Notes under the pieces: generated by a model
What the model was told of the DNA's origin: nothing
Seen by the model: only the letters and a program-made list of their open reading frames with translations
Database searches by the model: none
Assembly: GCA_028705775.1 (NCBI GenBank)
Contig: JAQWCW010000004.1
Span: 62,001 to 126,000 of the forward strand
Length of the DNA stretch: 64,000 nucleotides
Direction: 5' to 3'
Source: Eubacteriales bacterium
GTDB taxonomy: Bacteria; Bacillota; Clostridia; Christensenellales; Aristaeellaceae
Made by a program: the position numbers and the translations under genes
Shown: positions 23,730 to 32,764 of the stretch, in pieces
Numbering within the stretch: position 1 is the first letter of the stretch
How the letters are laid out: every line of letters starts with the position of its first letter

Positions 23730-26700
23730 ATGGATTTAGGAGATATTCAGTTTACGCTGTCGGTTCAGACCGGCGCGCTGATGGAGGGCTTGAGTCAGGC
23801 GTCCGAAGCGCTTGCGGAGTTTGCCGAGGCGCAAAGGAACGGGGGCAACGGTGCAGAGGCAGCCGCTCAGAAGATGGACGCGGCAATGCGCAGGATGGGC
23901 GAAACCGCCTCGCAGAGCGGAAAAGTAGCCGCCGGAGCAGCCGACCAGACCGCCGTTGCAATGACTGCGCTTGCAGCCGCTTGCGCAAAAGCGTTTTCAA
24001 TGATTGTCGGCGCTGTGAATTCCGGCATTGAGGCAAGCAATAAATACAAGGCGGCGATTCAAGGCTTGCAGAGCGTTGCAACCGCAAAGGGTATCGGCTC
24101 AGACGCGATTCAGCGGGAGCTTGACGGGCTTGTCGACCAGTTTTTCTCCGCCGCCTCCGCTTCAACGGCGCTCAAAAATCTGCTTTCGCGCGGCTACAGC
24201 CTTGAGCAGGCGGTTAATTCAATCAATCGCCTCAAGGACGCCGCCGCGTTCGGTCGTCAGGCAAGCTACAGCTTGGGCGACGCGGTTGTTTCCGCAACCG
24301 AGGGCTTGAAAAACGAGAATTCTATCCTCGTAGATAACGCGGGCGTAACCAAAAATGTGTCGAAAATGTGGGACGATTACGCGCGCTCGATTGGCACGAC
24401 AGCAGGCAGCCTCACGCAGGCGCAGAAGATTGAAGCTGAGTATCAGGGCATTATGAGCGAAACCTCCGCTCAGGTGGGCGACCTAGCAAAGCTTTCAGAC
24501 ACGCTCGCAGGCTCGCAAGCCGAATCGCAGGCTAAAACGGTCGAGCTGTCGCAGGCTTTGGGCGAGAGCATGACGCCCTCCGTTATGCTCGCTACCGAGG
24601 CGTGGAATTCGCTTCTGGGCTTGATGTCGCAGTTTGTCGCGCAGAATCCGTCTGTTGTCGCGGGAGTAACAACTACGATTGGCGTTGTTACGGGGCTTGG
24701 CGCTTGCGTTTCCGGCATAAGGGCGCTTACAAAGGCGTTTGAATACCTTAAAATCGCAGGCTCTACAATCGGCTGGCTTGCCGCAATCGGCGCGGCTATC
24801 GGGCTTTTCGTAGGCATTATTGACAGCATAAATAGAGCAAGTCAAGCCGCCGCAAAGGCGCAGCAGGAAGCGCTCGAAGCATCCAAAAGCAAGGCTGACG
24901 AGCTGGCAAAAGAGAACTCGGCGCTTGAGAAGCTTGCAGCGCGCTACGAAACGCTTTCGGGGCTGACCGACCGCTCGCGCGCCGAAACCGCCGAAATGCG
25001 CTCGATTGAGCAGCAGCTGCAATCAACCTACGGGCTTACCGGCGCGGCGCTTTCGGGGCTTGCTGGGAGCTACGACGAAGTAATCAAAAAAATCCGCGAG
25101 AAAATAACCGCGCAAAAGGAAGAACAGCTGCAAGAATCAAAAACGCAGATGCGCATTATGCAAAGCCAGCTTGAGGACAATCCATATTATGAGGAAATGC
25201 AAAATCTTGAGCGGTATAAGCGCGATTTGCAAACTTACGCCGATACAATAAATAATAATCAGCTGTTTAATAACCTTGATTTTTCGGCGCAGGAGGAAAT
25301 CAAGGCTAAATACAATGAAATCAATGATGAAATCGCGGTTGCAACGGACAATCTTGAAAAAATGGACGCTAAATACCGCGAGGAGTATATGAGCCTGTCG
25401 GGGGAAATGGCAGACCTTTCCGTGCAGATTCCAGTACTTGAATTTGAAATTGCCAACGGCTCGGCAAGCGAAATGACAAGCGCGATTGTTGGCGCGTTTT
25501 CAGGCGCGATTAACGCCGCAGCGCCGGGGCTGTCGGGGGCTTACTCGGACGCAATCAATTCGATTTTGTCCGACGCGGACCTGTCAAAAACAGCAGAAAA
25601 CGCCGACGCGCTTTTCGATACGCTTACGGGCGGGGGAGTGCTTACAGCAGACGAGCAAGGTCAACTGGCAGATTATATATATTCGATTTGGGCAACGCTT
25701 TACAAAAACATCCCGAAAGAATTTTCGGGGGACAAAGACGGGCTTATGAGTCAGATGTTTTCGCAGCTTTTCAGCGTTACGCCTGAGATGGACAACCTTG
25801 CGAGTTGGATTGCAAGCTTTTCAGAGGGCAACACGCAGCGCCTTTTTGAAACAGACCAGCTTGAAAGCTACACGTCTAAGGTAAACGACGCGGCGAAAGC
25901 CTACGAAACGGCGGCAAAAGGCTCGCTTGAATTGCAGGAGGCAATGAAACAAGCACAAGCCGCGCAGGAAGAAGCCGGTCAAGGCACTCAGGAGTACGAT
26001 GACGCCTTGGCTGAGTACAACGCTTTGTCAGCCGAGCTTAACGCAAAAAACCTTGAAAGCGAGGCGGCTTTTGAAGCGCTTTCGGAGATTATTGCAACGG
26101 TAAGCGAGCTTTATCCTGATTTGACAAGCGGGAGCGAGGCTGAAAATCAGGCGCAGGCAAGTCTTGTTGCCGCGTACAGGCGGGGCGACGCCGCCCTCCA
26201 GCTGCGCGGCAGGACGCTCAAAAGCACCACAAAGGCAGTAGCAAGCAGCACAAAGGAATTCAACAAATACACCGCGAGTCAGAAAGACCTGCAAAAATGG
26301 ATTGACGACCAGACGGACAGCCTTGCTTGGATGAACCGCGAGATTGCCAACAGCAGCGAGCTTTTCAGCGATGTAAGCGGCATAAAGGCTCAGATTGACG
26401 CGGGCGCTCAGCTCGACGCGACTCAAACGGGCTTGATTGCTTCCCTCGGTCTTATGGGTTCAACCGCGCAGGAAACCTCCGATAATTGCGCGGCTTGGCT
26501 TGCGCGCATGGCAGATACGCTTCAAGGCGAGATAGGCAAAGCGGAGAGCGCGTCAAACGATTTGAGCGATTCGCTTTCCTTCATTTCCGCAATGCACCCC
26601 GACATAAAAATTGGCACGTCCTCCGCAATCGCCGCGATGAAAGCGGTTGTCGCTCAGGCAATCATCACAATCGGCTACCTTAACAAGGCGGGCATTCCGA

Positions 26701-27044
26701 CCGGCGGCGGCGGCGGCGGCGGGGGCGGCAACAGCAAGTACCAGAAGGACATAACCGCGCTTGAGCACCTGAAAAAGCTTGAGCAGGTGGATAACGAGCA
26801 GGAGCTTGAGCGCCTGCTTGAATTGCAGCAGAAGTACACGAACCGGCGCGGCAAGAGTACGCTCAAGAAAGCCGACCAGCGCGACCTTGAGGAGCGGCTA
26901 TTTGAGGTTCGCGAAAAGATTCGCGAGGAAGCCTTTAACGCCGACATGGACGAGTACGAGCACCGAAAGCGCATGGGCGAAATGACCGTAGAGCAGGAAA
27001 TCGAAAGCCCGAAATCACCGTCAAGGTTTCGCTTCTCCCGCTGA
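23730..27044 (+). CDS. tail tape measure protein, 3'-truncated
   Basis: 1,104 residues of a tape measure protein: an N-terminal helical region with a TMP core domain (about residues 80-300), two hydrophobic helices (about 310-380), long coiled coils rich in Ala/Glu/Gln and a run of ten glycines (GGC repeats, 26702-26731). Its length sets tail length. The natural C-terminal repeat appears to begin at HRKRMGEMTVEQEIE and then breaks. From about 27000 the frame runs only 14 further residues (SPKSPSRF and so on) while another frame continues with tail-lysin sequence. The end is therefore a deletion junction, not a genuine C-terminus. Confidence 0.85.
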   Translation: MDLGDIQFTLSVQTGALMEGLSQASEALAEFAEAQRNGGNGAEAAAQKMDAAMRRMGETASQSGKVAAGAADQTAVAMTALAAACAKAFSMIVGAVNSGIEASNKYKAAIQGLQSVATAKGIGSDAIQRELDGLVDQFFSAASASTALKNLLSRGYSLEQAVNSINRLKDAAAFGRQASYSLGDAVVSATEGLKNENSILVDNAGVTKNVSKMWDDYARSIGTTAGSLTQAQKIEAEYQGIMSETSAQVGDLAKLSDTLAGSQAESQAKTVELSQALGESMTPSVMLATEAWNSLLGLMSQFVAQNPSVVAGVTTTIGVVTGLGACVSGIRALTKAFEYLKIAGSTIGWLAAIGAAIGLFVGIIDSINRASQAAAKAQQEALEASKSKADELAKENSALEKLAARYETLSGLTDRSRAETAEMRSIEQQLQSTYGLTGAALSGLAGSYDEVIKKIREKITAQKEEQLQESKTQMRIMQSQLEDNPYYEEMQNLERYKRDLQTYADTINNNQLFNNLDFSAQEEIKAKYNEINDEIAVATDNLEKMDAKYREEYMSLSGEMADLSVQIPVLEFEIANGSASEMTSAIVGAFSGAINAAAPGLSGAYSDAINSILSDADLSKTAENADALFDTLTGGGVLTADEQGQLADYIYSIWATLYKNIPKEFSGDKDGLMSQMFSQLFSVTPEMDNLASWIASFSEGNTQRLFETDQLESYTSKVNDAAKAYETAAKGSLELQEAMKQAQAAQEEAGQGTQEYDDALAEYNALSAELNAKNLESEAAFEALSEIIATVSELYPDLTSGSEAENQAQASLVAAYRRGDAALQLRGRTLKSTTKAVASSTKEFNKYTASQKDLQKWIDDQTDSLAWMNREIANSSELFSDVSGIKAQIDAGAQLDATQTGLIASLGLMGSTAQETSDNCAAWLARMADTLQGEIGKAESASNDLSDSLSFISAMHPDIKIGTSSAIAAMKAVVAQAIITIGYLNKAGIPTGGGGGGGGGNSKYQKDITALEHLKKLEQVDNEQELERLLELQQKYTNRRGKSTLKKADQRDLEERLFEVREKIREEAFNADMDEYEHRKRMGEMTVEQEIESPKSPSRFRFSR

Positions 27045-27091
27045 AAGGCTCGCCGCTCTGGAAATGGTACGGAGAGCTTGAGCGCTTCGCC

Positions 27092-27973
27092 TTGGGCGAC
27101 GGCGTTCTTTTCCATCACTCCGCAATCAATGCGGATATAGCGCTTCGTATGGAGGAGCGCACCTATGACGTTCTTCGGGGCGAAAACACGCAGGTAACGC
27201 TCGGCAGCGCAAAACAGACGCTTGCGTTCACGCTGGCAGGCATAAGCGGGGCGGTTGCGACCGTTAAACGCGTGACCAACGAGAAGGGCAACCTCCGCTC
27301 AGAGCGCCTTGAGGGGGCAATAAACGCCCTTAAAAATCAGCTTCTCGCCTCCGCAGGCTACGCAAGCCCGACGGTAAACAGCAAGAAGGGCTTGCTTTTT
27401 GAAAACACAATGGCAGGCTCGGGCTTCGGCGCGCTGTATCTGGGTCCGGGCATATTTTCAATCGCGAACGAAAAGAACGCGGACGGTTCGTGGTCTTGGC
27501 GCACCTTCGGCACTGGCGGCGGCTTTACCGCAGATGAAATCACGGCAGGGCTTATTTCCGCAGACAGAATCAACGCAAGCGAGCTGGCAGCCGATTCGGG
27601 CTTTGTCGGCGAGCTTGTGACCTCGCTTATCGCCTCGCCGCTCGGCAAAAGCCTCAACCTTGCCTCCAACACCGCGATAACCGCAATCGTCGGGGACATA
27701 TCAAGCCTCAGCTTCCGCGTTGTCGTAACTCCGTCAAAAACCATCCTGTCAAGCGACGCGGACGAAATAACGCTTACCGCAACCGTGTTTGACGTTGGCG
27801 GCGACATAACCGCTGACCTTGACGCGGAAAGCTTTACTTGGACAAGGCTTAGCGGCGATACGGCAAGCGATGAAACGTGGAACGCGGAAAATCACACGGG
27901 CAAAACGCTCACAATCGGCGCAAGCGCGGTTGAGAGGTATGCCACATACACCTGCACCGTGGAAACGGCATAA
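27092..27973 (+). CDS. tail-associated (Tal/prophage endopeptidase-type) protein, 5'-truncated
   Basis: The C-terminal part of a siphovirus tail-tip protein. Homology begins upstream of any start codon: from about 27005 this frame reads PEITVKVSLLPLKGS, and it continues through ALGDGVLFHH, TYDVLRGENTQVTLG, LFENT, LYLGPGIFSIA and WRTFGTGGGFTADEI, the typical end of the tail endopeptidase family. A BIG/Ig-like domain fills the last 100 residues or so. The N-terminal half and the preceding distal tail (Dit) gene are missing, removed by the deletion that also cut the tape measure gene. The TTG at 27092 is only the first possible codon and has no ribosome site. Confidence 0.72.
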   Translation: MGDGVLFHHSAINADIALRMEERTYDVLRGENTQVTLGSAKQTLAFTLAGISGAVATVKRVTNEKGNLRSERLEGAINALKNQLLASAGYASPTVNSKKGLLFENTMAGSGFGALYLGPGIFSIANEKNADGSWSWRTFGTGGGFTADEITAGLISADRINASELAADSGFVGELVTSLIASPLGKSLNLASNTAITAIVGDISSLSFRVVVTPSKTILSSDADEITLTATVFDVGGDITADLDAESFTWTRLSGDTASDETWNAENHTGKTLTIGASAVERYATYTCTVETA

Positions 27974-27989
27974 CGAAAGGATGAAATGA

Positions 27990-28349
27990 ATGCGCGAAAT
28001 CACAATAACGGTAAACAGCGCAGGGAAACTGACTGCGAGCAATACAACCCTCGGCTATGCGGGGGAACACCTCGCAGTCAAGGTAAACTTCGACGTTTCC
28101 GCGTGGGCAGAGGTTTTCCCCGGCGCGGAAATTGATAACGTATCAGTTCTGGCGACAATCAACAACGCGCGCGGCTATGCGCTTGTAGAGTCGAAGCCGC
28201 AGGACGGCATTGTGACATGGCTGCCCTCCGCTGCCGATATGGTTGCCTCAAGGAATGGGGCGCGCAGCGGAAATACTGCCTCAAGGCGAATTGGATTGAC
28301 CCTACGCAATCATGCAATGTCGTTTCCGCGCGTCTGGCGCGTCAGATGA
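27990..28349 (+). CDS. baseplate/tail-fibre N-terminal domain, 3'-truncated
   Basis: From 27990 the frame encodes about 87 residues like the N-terminal domain of BppU-type baseplate/fibre proteins (REITITVNSAGKLTASNTTL, GYALVESKPQDGIVTWLPSA). At about 28250 it becomes a nonsense tail (RNGARSGNTASRRIG) that overlaps the CotH gene in another frame. The rest of the original protein is lost at a deletion junction. It starts 17 bases after the tail-lysin remnant with a good GAAAGGATGAAATG ribosome region. Confidence 0.6.
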   Translation: MREITITVNSAGKLTASNTTLGYAGEHLAVKVNFDVSAWAEVFPGAEIDNVSVLATINNARGYALVESKPQDGIVTWLPSAADMVASRNGARSGNTASRRIGLTLRNHAMSFPRVWRVR

Positions 28350-29776
28350 TGGATGATTACGCCGCTGTTGCCGCCGCGCCGTGTCATGGGCTTATAGACG
28401 GCTTCCCCGCGCTGGTCTGGCTCAACGACGACTGCACGGGACTTTATACGCTCAACATCCCCAAAGACGAGTGGATGTTTAACATGGACCCCGAAAGCAA
28501 TTTTAACCACATCGTCCTTTGTGCAGAGGAGCAGAGCGGTTCGTGCGCGTTCACGGAGGCAGCAGACGCGCAGGCTTGGTCGATTGAGGTCGGCGAGGAC
28601 ACCGAAGAAAACATCATAGCGAAGTTCAACCGCCTTGTAAGCTTTATCAAGGACACAGACGATAAGACGACCTTCAAAAACAACGCGAACGCTTACTTTA
28701 ACGTAGACGCGGCACTCAACTATTACCTTTTCTGCTACGTTGCTTGCGCCGTTGACAATCTCGGAAAAAATATGCTCATGGTGACCTATGACGGCTCGCA
28801 TTGGATACCGTCGCTCTACGACCTTGACGGGCTTTGGGGCGTTGGCTATGACGGTAAAACAAAATACCCCGCAACCGCTCCATGCCCCGGCGCTTATCAA
28901 TGCACAACGTCCCTCTTGTGGCAGAAGCTTGAATCATTTTATGCCGCAGAACTTAAAGAACGCTATGCGCTCCTCCGTCAGAGCGCGCTTTCGCAGGATA
29001 ACATCCTCAAGGCGTTCAGGGAGTTCATCGGCTCGATTCCTCCGCAGCTCTATGAGTACAATACGCGCCGTTGGCTAGGAATGCGCGAAATGCGCCGAAC
29101 GCTTGAGCAGATGGAGGAATGGATTCCTCTGCGCCTCGCTTACGTTGATACCGCTATACAGCAAATCGGCGGCGGCGCGGTCATCGACCCTGAAATATGG
29201 GACGGCTCAAAGCTGACCGACACGTTCAGCTCATCGGGCGGAGCTGCCGAGTATATCAACACGGAGTTTATACCGTTTTCGGACGATAATACAGCGTGGA
29301 CGATTCTGGCGCGTGTGAGCAAATCGGCGGTAAACGATACCATTTACTTCTCGTCTTTCTGCGAGGCTTCAACGCCCGGAAACATGGGTATGATTGCTCG
29401 CGTTGTTCCGGCAAGCTGGCTTGGTCAGATAGGCGACGCGCCGACCTTACATATCCAGGTTATACAGCCCTCTACTGGCACTATTTCGCATACTTGGGCT
29501 GTAGCTGATTTGACGGGCGATTATCTCGATATAGCCATCACACGCGCCGAAGACGCCTATAAAATCTACTTTAATAATGCGCTCGTTGAGCAGGGCAACG
29601 CGCCTACGCTCTCCGCAGTAACAGAGACGCTGCTCATCGGCGCGCAATGGGATTCGACCCGCGAGGCGGTTATGCGCACAGGGACGATGACAATACCCTA
29701 TTTTGAGGTTGTCAATTCAACCTTGGACGCGGCAGCAATCGCCGCGAAGTTCGCGACAGCGCCCACCGCCGAGTAA
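28217..29776 (+). CDS. CotH-kinase-domain tail protein with LamG-like domain, 5'-truncated
   Basis: A 519-residue frame. About residues 13-230 resemble the CotH kinase family: QRKYCLKANWIDPTQ, DGFPALVWLNDDCTGLYTLN, PKDEWMF, NYYLFCYVACAVDNLGKNM and VTYDGSHWIPSLYDLDG. Bacillus CotH is a protein kinase that phosphorylates spore coat proteins; phage tail proteins carrying this domain occur in gut Clostridia. The last 180 residues look like a LamG/concanavalin-type sugar-binding domain. Homology begins at KEWGAQRKYC, right at the junction with the fibre gene, and the first dozen residues are read from fibre DNA out of frame. The N-terminal part is missing, so activity is doubtful. Confidence 0.75.
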   Translation: MAALRCRYGCLKEWGAQRKYCLKANWIDPTQSCNVVSARLARQMMDDYAAVAAAPCHGLIDGFPALVWLNDDCTGLYTLNIPKDEWMFNMDPESNFNHIVLCAEEQSGSCAFTEAADAQAWSIEVGEDTEENIIAKFNRLVSFIKDTDDKTTFKNNANAYFNVDAALNYYLFCYVACAVDNLGKNMLMVTYDGSHWIPSLYDLDGLWGVGYDGKTKYPATAPCPGAYQCTTSLLWQKLESFYAAELKERYALLRQSALSQDNILKAFREFIGSIPPQLYEYNTRRWLGMREMRRTLEQMEEWIPLRLAYVDTAIQQIGGGAVIDPEIWDGSKLTDTFSSSGGAAEYINTEFIPFSDDNTAWTILARVSKSAVNDTIYFSSFCEASTPGNMGMIARVVPASWLGQIGDAPTLHIQVIQPSTGTISHTWAVADLTGDYLDIAITRAEDAYKIYFNNALVEQGNAPTLSAVTETLLIGAQWDSTREAVMRTGTMTIPYFEVVNSTLDAAAIAAKFATAPTAE

Positions 29777-29788
29777 GGGGGCGAAACG

Positions 29789-31183
29789 ATGAAAGCAAGC
29801 GGCAGTACGACCGTATACAACACAATCAAGGACTTAATCCCGTCCGCAACCGCGCCTCCCGTCAAAGCGACAGGTCAGCTCTGGCTCGACACGACCAACA
29901 ACACGCTTTACAAGTGGAGCGGGTCAGAGTGGGTCAGGGTTATTGCGCAGGCGCTGCACACAAGCAAAGTCGCAGTTACTGATGAGGGTATCGACCTTGA
30001 AACGGACGGCGCGCTCAATATCAAATCGGGCGCGAGGATGAATCTCAAGTCGGGCGGCGCGCTTAACGTGGAGGGCGGCACGGTTGACATAAACGCCGAA
30101 AGCACGTTCAAGGTCGCGGCGGGCGCAGAATCCGGCGAATTCATGAAGATTCAGAATGATTCTGAAACAGTCATGTTCGGAGGCGCAGACGACGCGGAGG
30201 GGACAAACGCAGGGTTTGCCCTCTCCCGCAACGGGCGTTTTGACTGCAATGACGCGCATATCAAAGGCTCGGTCGAGCTGACGGACGGCGCAGACTTCAA
30301 GCTTGAGGACGGCGCAACCGCTTCGTTCGGCGAAATCGCGCGGCAGACGTTCATAACCGCGCTGTTTGGCGGTTCAAGCGTAAGCGTTGTCCCGTGCGGT
30401 TCTGGCATTGCAACGCGCGGCGAGCTTCGGGCGCTTCTGGGCATTTATTCCGGTCAGGGCGCTCCGTCCGATACGGTCACAAGCCCGCTGTACGGCGATA
30501 TTTATCTCAAGCTTGCGAGCGCGACCGAAACGCCGTCATCCTCCGCGAGCTTCACGCTTTCGGGCTATCAGCGCGAGGTCATAAGGCACAAAAAAACCGT
30601 TGTCAAAAGGCTCAACGGCGTAACGCAATCCTCCTCCACGTCCACAACCAACACGATTACGGGCGCGACAGAGACTTCTTCCTCCGTTTGGAGCTATAAC
30701 AGCGGCACTTACGAGTACGACAGTTCGAGCTCCTCCTCCACTTCGGGCGGCGTGGTGACGACCACTACGACCTTTAAGCAGAGACAGACATATTATTGGG
30801 CGGTCTGCCCTGCTCCGACCTCCGCGCAGCTTGCCGCGTCGCCCGTCGAAAGCTCAACGATTACGTTCACACTCGGCTCAAACCCTAACACAAACTATAA
30901 TTTGTACCTCTCGACAGGCTCGCAGGGCAAGGACGGCACGAGAACGCTCATCGCGCAGAAAAAGATTGAAGCGACAACGGTTGAGTTCGACCTTTCAAAC
31001 GTGATTGAAACGCTCAAGGGCGCGGGAACGACCGCTTATTATTTCAGCCTTGAGCCTGCCACATCGGGCGCAATGAACACCGCGCGCACAGTCACAACCG
31101 CCTCGATGGGCGTTGACTACATCGGCGGCACGGCGACAAACGAGCTGTACGCGTATAACGGTTCTGCATGGAATCTGATTTAA
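29789..31183 (+). CDS. phage tail fibre/baseplate protein, beta-helical
   Basis: A 464-residue virion protein. After a capping segment (GQLWLDTTNNTLYKWSGSEWV, a motif of fibre proteins) comes a repeat of IxxxGAxNxxxGG type (about residues 70-110, DGALNIKSGARMNLKSGG) typical of beta-helices or beta-prisms, then Ser/Thr-rich strands. The end, ELYAYNGSAWNLI, repeats the same W-containing cap motif. Receptor binding is likely. It is intact, between the CotH-type gene and the lysis cassette. Confidence 0.65.
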   Translation: MKASGSTTVYNTIKDLIPSATAPPVKATGQLWLDTTNNTLYKWSGSEWVRVIAQALHTSKVAVTDEGIDLETDGALNIKSGARMNLKSGGALNVEGGTVDINAESTFKVAAGAESGEFMKIQNDSETVMFGGADDAEGTNAGFALSRNGRFDCNDAHIKGSVELTDGADFKLEDGATASFGEIARQTFITALFGGSSVSVVPCGSGIATRGELRALLGIYSGQGAPSDTVTSPLYGDIYLKLASATETPSSSASFTLSGYQREVIRHKKTVVKRLNGVTQSSSTSTTNTITGATETSSSVWSYNSGTYEYDSSSSSSTSGGVVTTTTTFKQRQTYYWAVCPAPTSAQLAASPVESSTITFTLGSNPNTNYNLYLSTGSQGKDGTRTLIAQKKIEATTVEFDLSNVIETLKGAGTTAYYFSLEPATSGAMNTARTVTTASMGVDYIGGTATNELYAYNGSAWNLI

Positions 31184-31195
31184 GGAGGCGGTGAA

Positions 31196-32089
31196 ATGAT
31201 TAATGCGGCTGACTTGGTAGAAAAGTTTGAATACGTCCTCTCTCTCGGCGCGGGGTACATCTACGGCGCGTCAGGGCAGACTTGGACGCAAGCAAAGCAA
31301 AATGCCGCTACTCGCTCAATGACAGTCAAGCACGGCGCAAAATGGATAGGCAAGCGCGTATGGGACTGCTCGGGGATGTTCTCGTGGACGTTTCGCGAGC
31401 TTGGCGGCTACTGCTATCACGGCTCTAACACAATATGGGAAAGCTTTGTACTGAAAAGCGCGAGGGGGAAGCTGATAGACGGGCGCAGAGAAGATAGCAA
31501 ACCGCTTAAGGCGGGAACAGCCGTATTCCTTGTTGATAGCGCCGGTTGCAGACATCATGTAGGGCTGTACATCGGTAACGGGTACTGCATTGAGGCTAAA
31601 GGCACGGCTTACGGCGTTGTAAAAAGCAAAATCACACATTGGCACGAGTACGGGGAATTAATCGGCGTTGACTACGCAAACGCCGCAGTAACCGAAGAAA
31701 GCGGGGCGGCATACATGGAAACTTTGAAGGCAGGGTCAAGGGGCGAAAACGTGCGCACGGCGCAGGCGCTTCTCAACGTATGGGCGCAGGACGTAGGCGG
31801 CGTTGCGATTACTGAGGACGGCGCTTTCGGGACTGCGACAAAGGCGGCAGTAATGGCGTTTCAGAGCGCAAAGGCGCTTATGGTTGACGGCATTATCGGC
31901 ACGCAGACTTGGGCGGCATTGCAGGGCTTGCCTGACGCAGAGCCTGACAATACGGACGAGGGCGAAGCAGAGCCTGACGGAGAGGCAGAAACGGACAAGT
32001 TTGATAGAGTTAAGGAAGCAATAAAAGCCGCTCAGGACGCCCTAAAAACGGCGCAGAGCGTGATTGCGGCAATGGAGGCGAAAAGCTGA
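31196..32089 (+). CDS. endolysin: NlpC/P60-type peptidase with peptidoglycan-binding domain
   Basis: A 297-residue lysin. The N-terminal peptidase (about 1-165) shows the catalytic cysteine in WDCSGMFSWTFRELG and the histidine in RHHVGLYIGNGY. A PG_binding_1 domain follows (about 175-245, LKAGSRGENVRTAQALLN, DGAFGTATKAAVMAFQ, DGIIGTQTWAALQ), then an acidic linker and a C-terminal helix. It cleaves the peptide part of peptidoglycan to release phage. It has a strong AAGGAGG ribosome site, and its stop overlaps the next start by one base. Confidence 0.88.
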   Translation: MINAADLVEKFEYVLSLGAGYIYGASGQTWTQAKQNAATRSMTVKHGAKWIGKRVWDCSGMFSWTFRELGGYCYHGSNTIWESFVLKSARGKLIDGRREDSKPLKAGTAVFLVDSAGCRHHVGLYIGNGYCIEAKGTAYGVVKSKITHWHEYGELIGVDYANAAVTEESGAAYMETLKAGSRGENVRTAQALLNVWAQDVGGVAITEDGAFGTATKAAVMAFQSAKALMVDGIIGTQTWAALQGLPDAEPDNTDEGEAEPDGEAETDKFDRVKEAIKAAQDALKTAQSVIAAMEAKS

Positions 32090-32448
32090 TGGAGTGGCTT
32101 ACATCGCTCACGGGCTCAAATTTGCTTATCGCGCTTGTCGTACTCTGCGCCCTACTCTGGCTTTACAACCTCATCGCCGAGGCGGTAAGAAATCACCGCG
32201 AGCTGAAAAAACCGCTCGACGCGCGCGCGCAGAACATCACCGCAAGGCTCGACGAGTACGATACTTATTTTGCCAACGACAAACGCCGTATCGAACAGCA
32301 CGACAAGGAAATCGCAACGCTGAGGGACGGCTTGAAGGTCAACTGCTTTGGGGTCAAGGCGTTGCTTAATCACGAGCTGCACAACGGCAACGCGCAGGAA
32401 ATGCAAAAAGCCGCGTCCGACATGGACGCATGGCTTATAAATAAATGA
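32089..32448 (+). CDS. phage membrane protein of the lysis cassette
   Basis: 119 residues: an N-terminal transmembrane helix (NLLIALVVLCALLWLYNLI), then a charged coiled-coil region and a C-terminal helical hairpin. Position between lysin and holin suggests a lysis accessory (XhlA- or spanin-like role), but no family was recognised. Confidence 0.6.
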   Translation: MEWLTSLTGSNLLIALVVLCALLWLYNLIAEAVRNHRELKKPLDARAQNITARLDEYDTYFANDKRRIEQHDKEIATLRDGLKVNCFGVKALLNHELHNGNAQEMQKAASDMDAWLINK

Positions 32449-32462
32449 AAGGAATGATTTAC

Positions 32463-32699
32463 ATGACTGAAATCAAGAATGAAATCGTTAAAACCGAAAC
32501 CGAAACGCAGCCGAGGTATAAGAGCTGGGCGCTCTGGCTGAGCGTTTTCGGCGCAATCTGGACAATCCTGAGCCTTTTCGGGCTGACCGAAAAGATAGGC
32601 ATAACCGACGAAACCGCAAAAGCCGTCGTTGACGCGGTGGGCGTTATTCTCGTGTCTTTCGGTATCGTCAACAACCCGACCAACAAATCACATCTGTAA
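32463..32699 (+). CDS. phage holin
   Basis: A 78-residue holin of the phi-LC3 type: charged N-terminus, two transmembrane helices (SWALWLSVFGAIWTILSLFGL and AKAVVDAVGVILVSFGIV) and the signature ending NNPTNKSHL. It forms pores that release the endolysin. ATG 32463 is preferred to ATG 32445 because AAAGGA is nine bases upstream. Confidence 0.82.
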   Translation: MTEIKNEIVKTETETQPRYKSWALWLSVFGAIWTILSLFGLTEKIGITDETAKAVVDAVGVILVSFGIVNNPTNKSHL

Positions 32700-32714
32700 A
32701 CGTAACATCTTAAA

Positions 32715-32741
32715 GGGAGGGCTTGCGCCCTCTCTTTTTTT
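32715..32741 (+). terminator. terminator of the phage late operon
   Basis: GAGGGC-TTGC-GCCCTC stem with weaker outer pairs, followed by CTTTTTTT. Confidence 0.85.
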
Positions 32742-32764
32742 GTGCAAAAAATCAAAAAAAGCTT

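Noticed and set aside
26702-26731. GGC tandem repeat as a phase-variable microsatellite
   Set aside because: In-frame triplets encode a glycine hinge in the tape measure protein. Length changes would not switch the frame, and the gene is already truncated.
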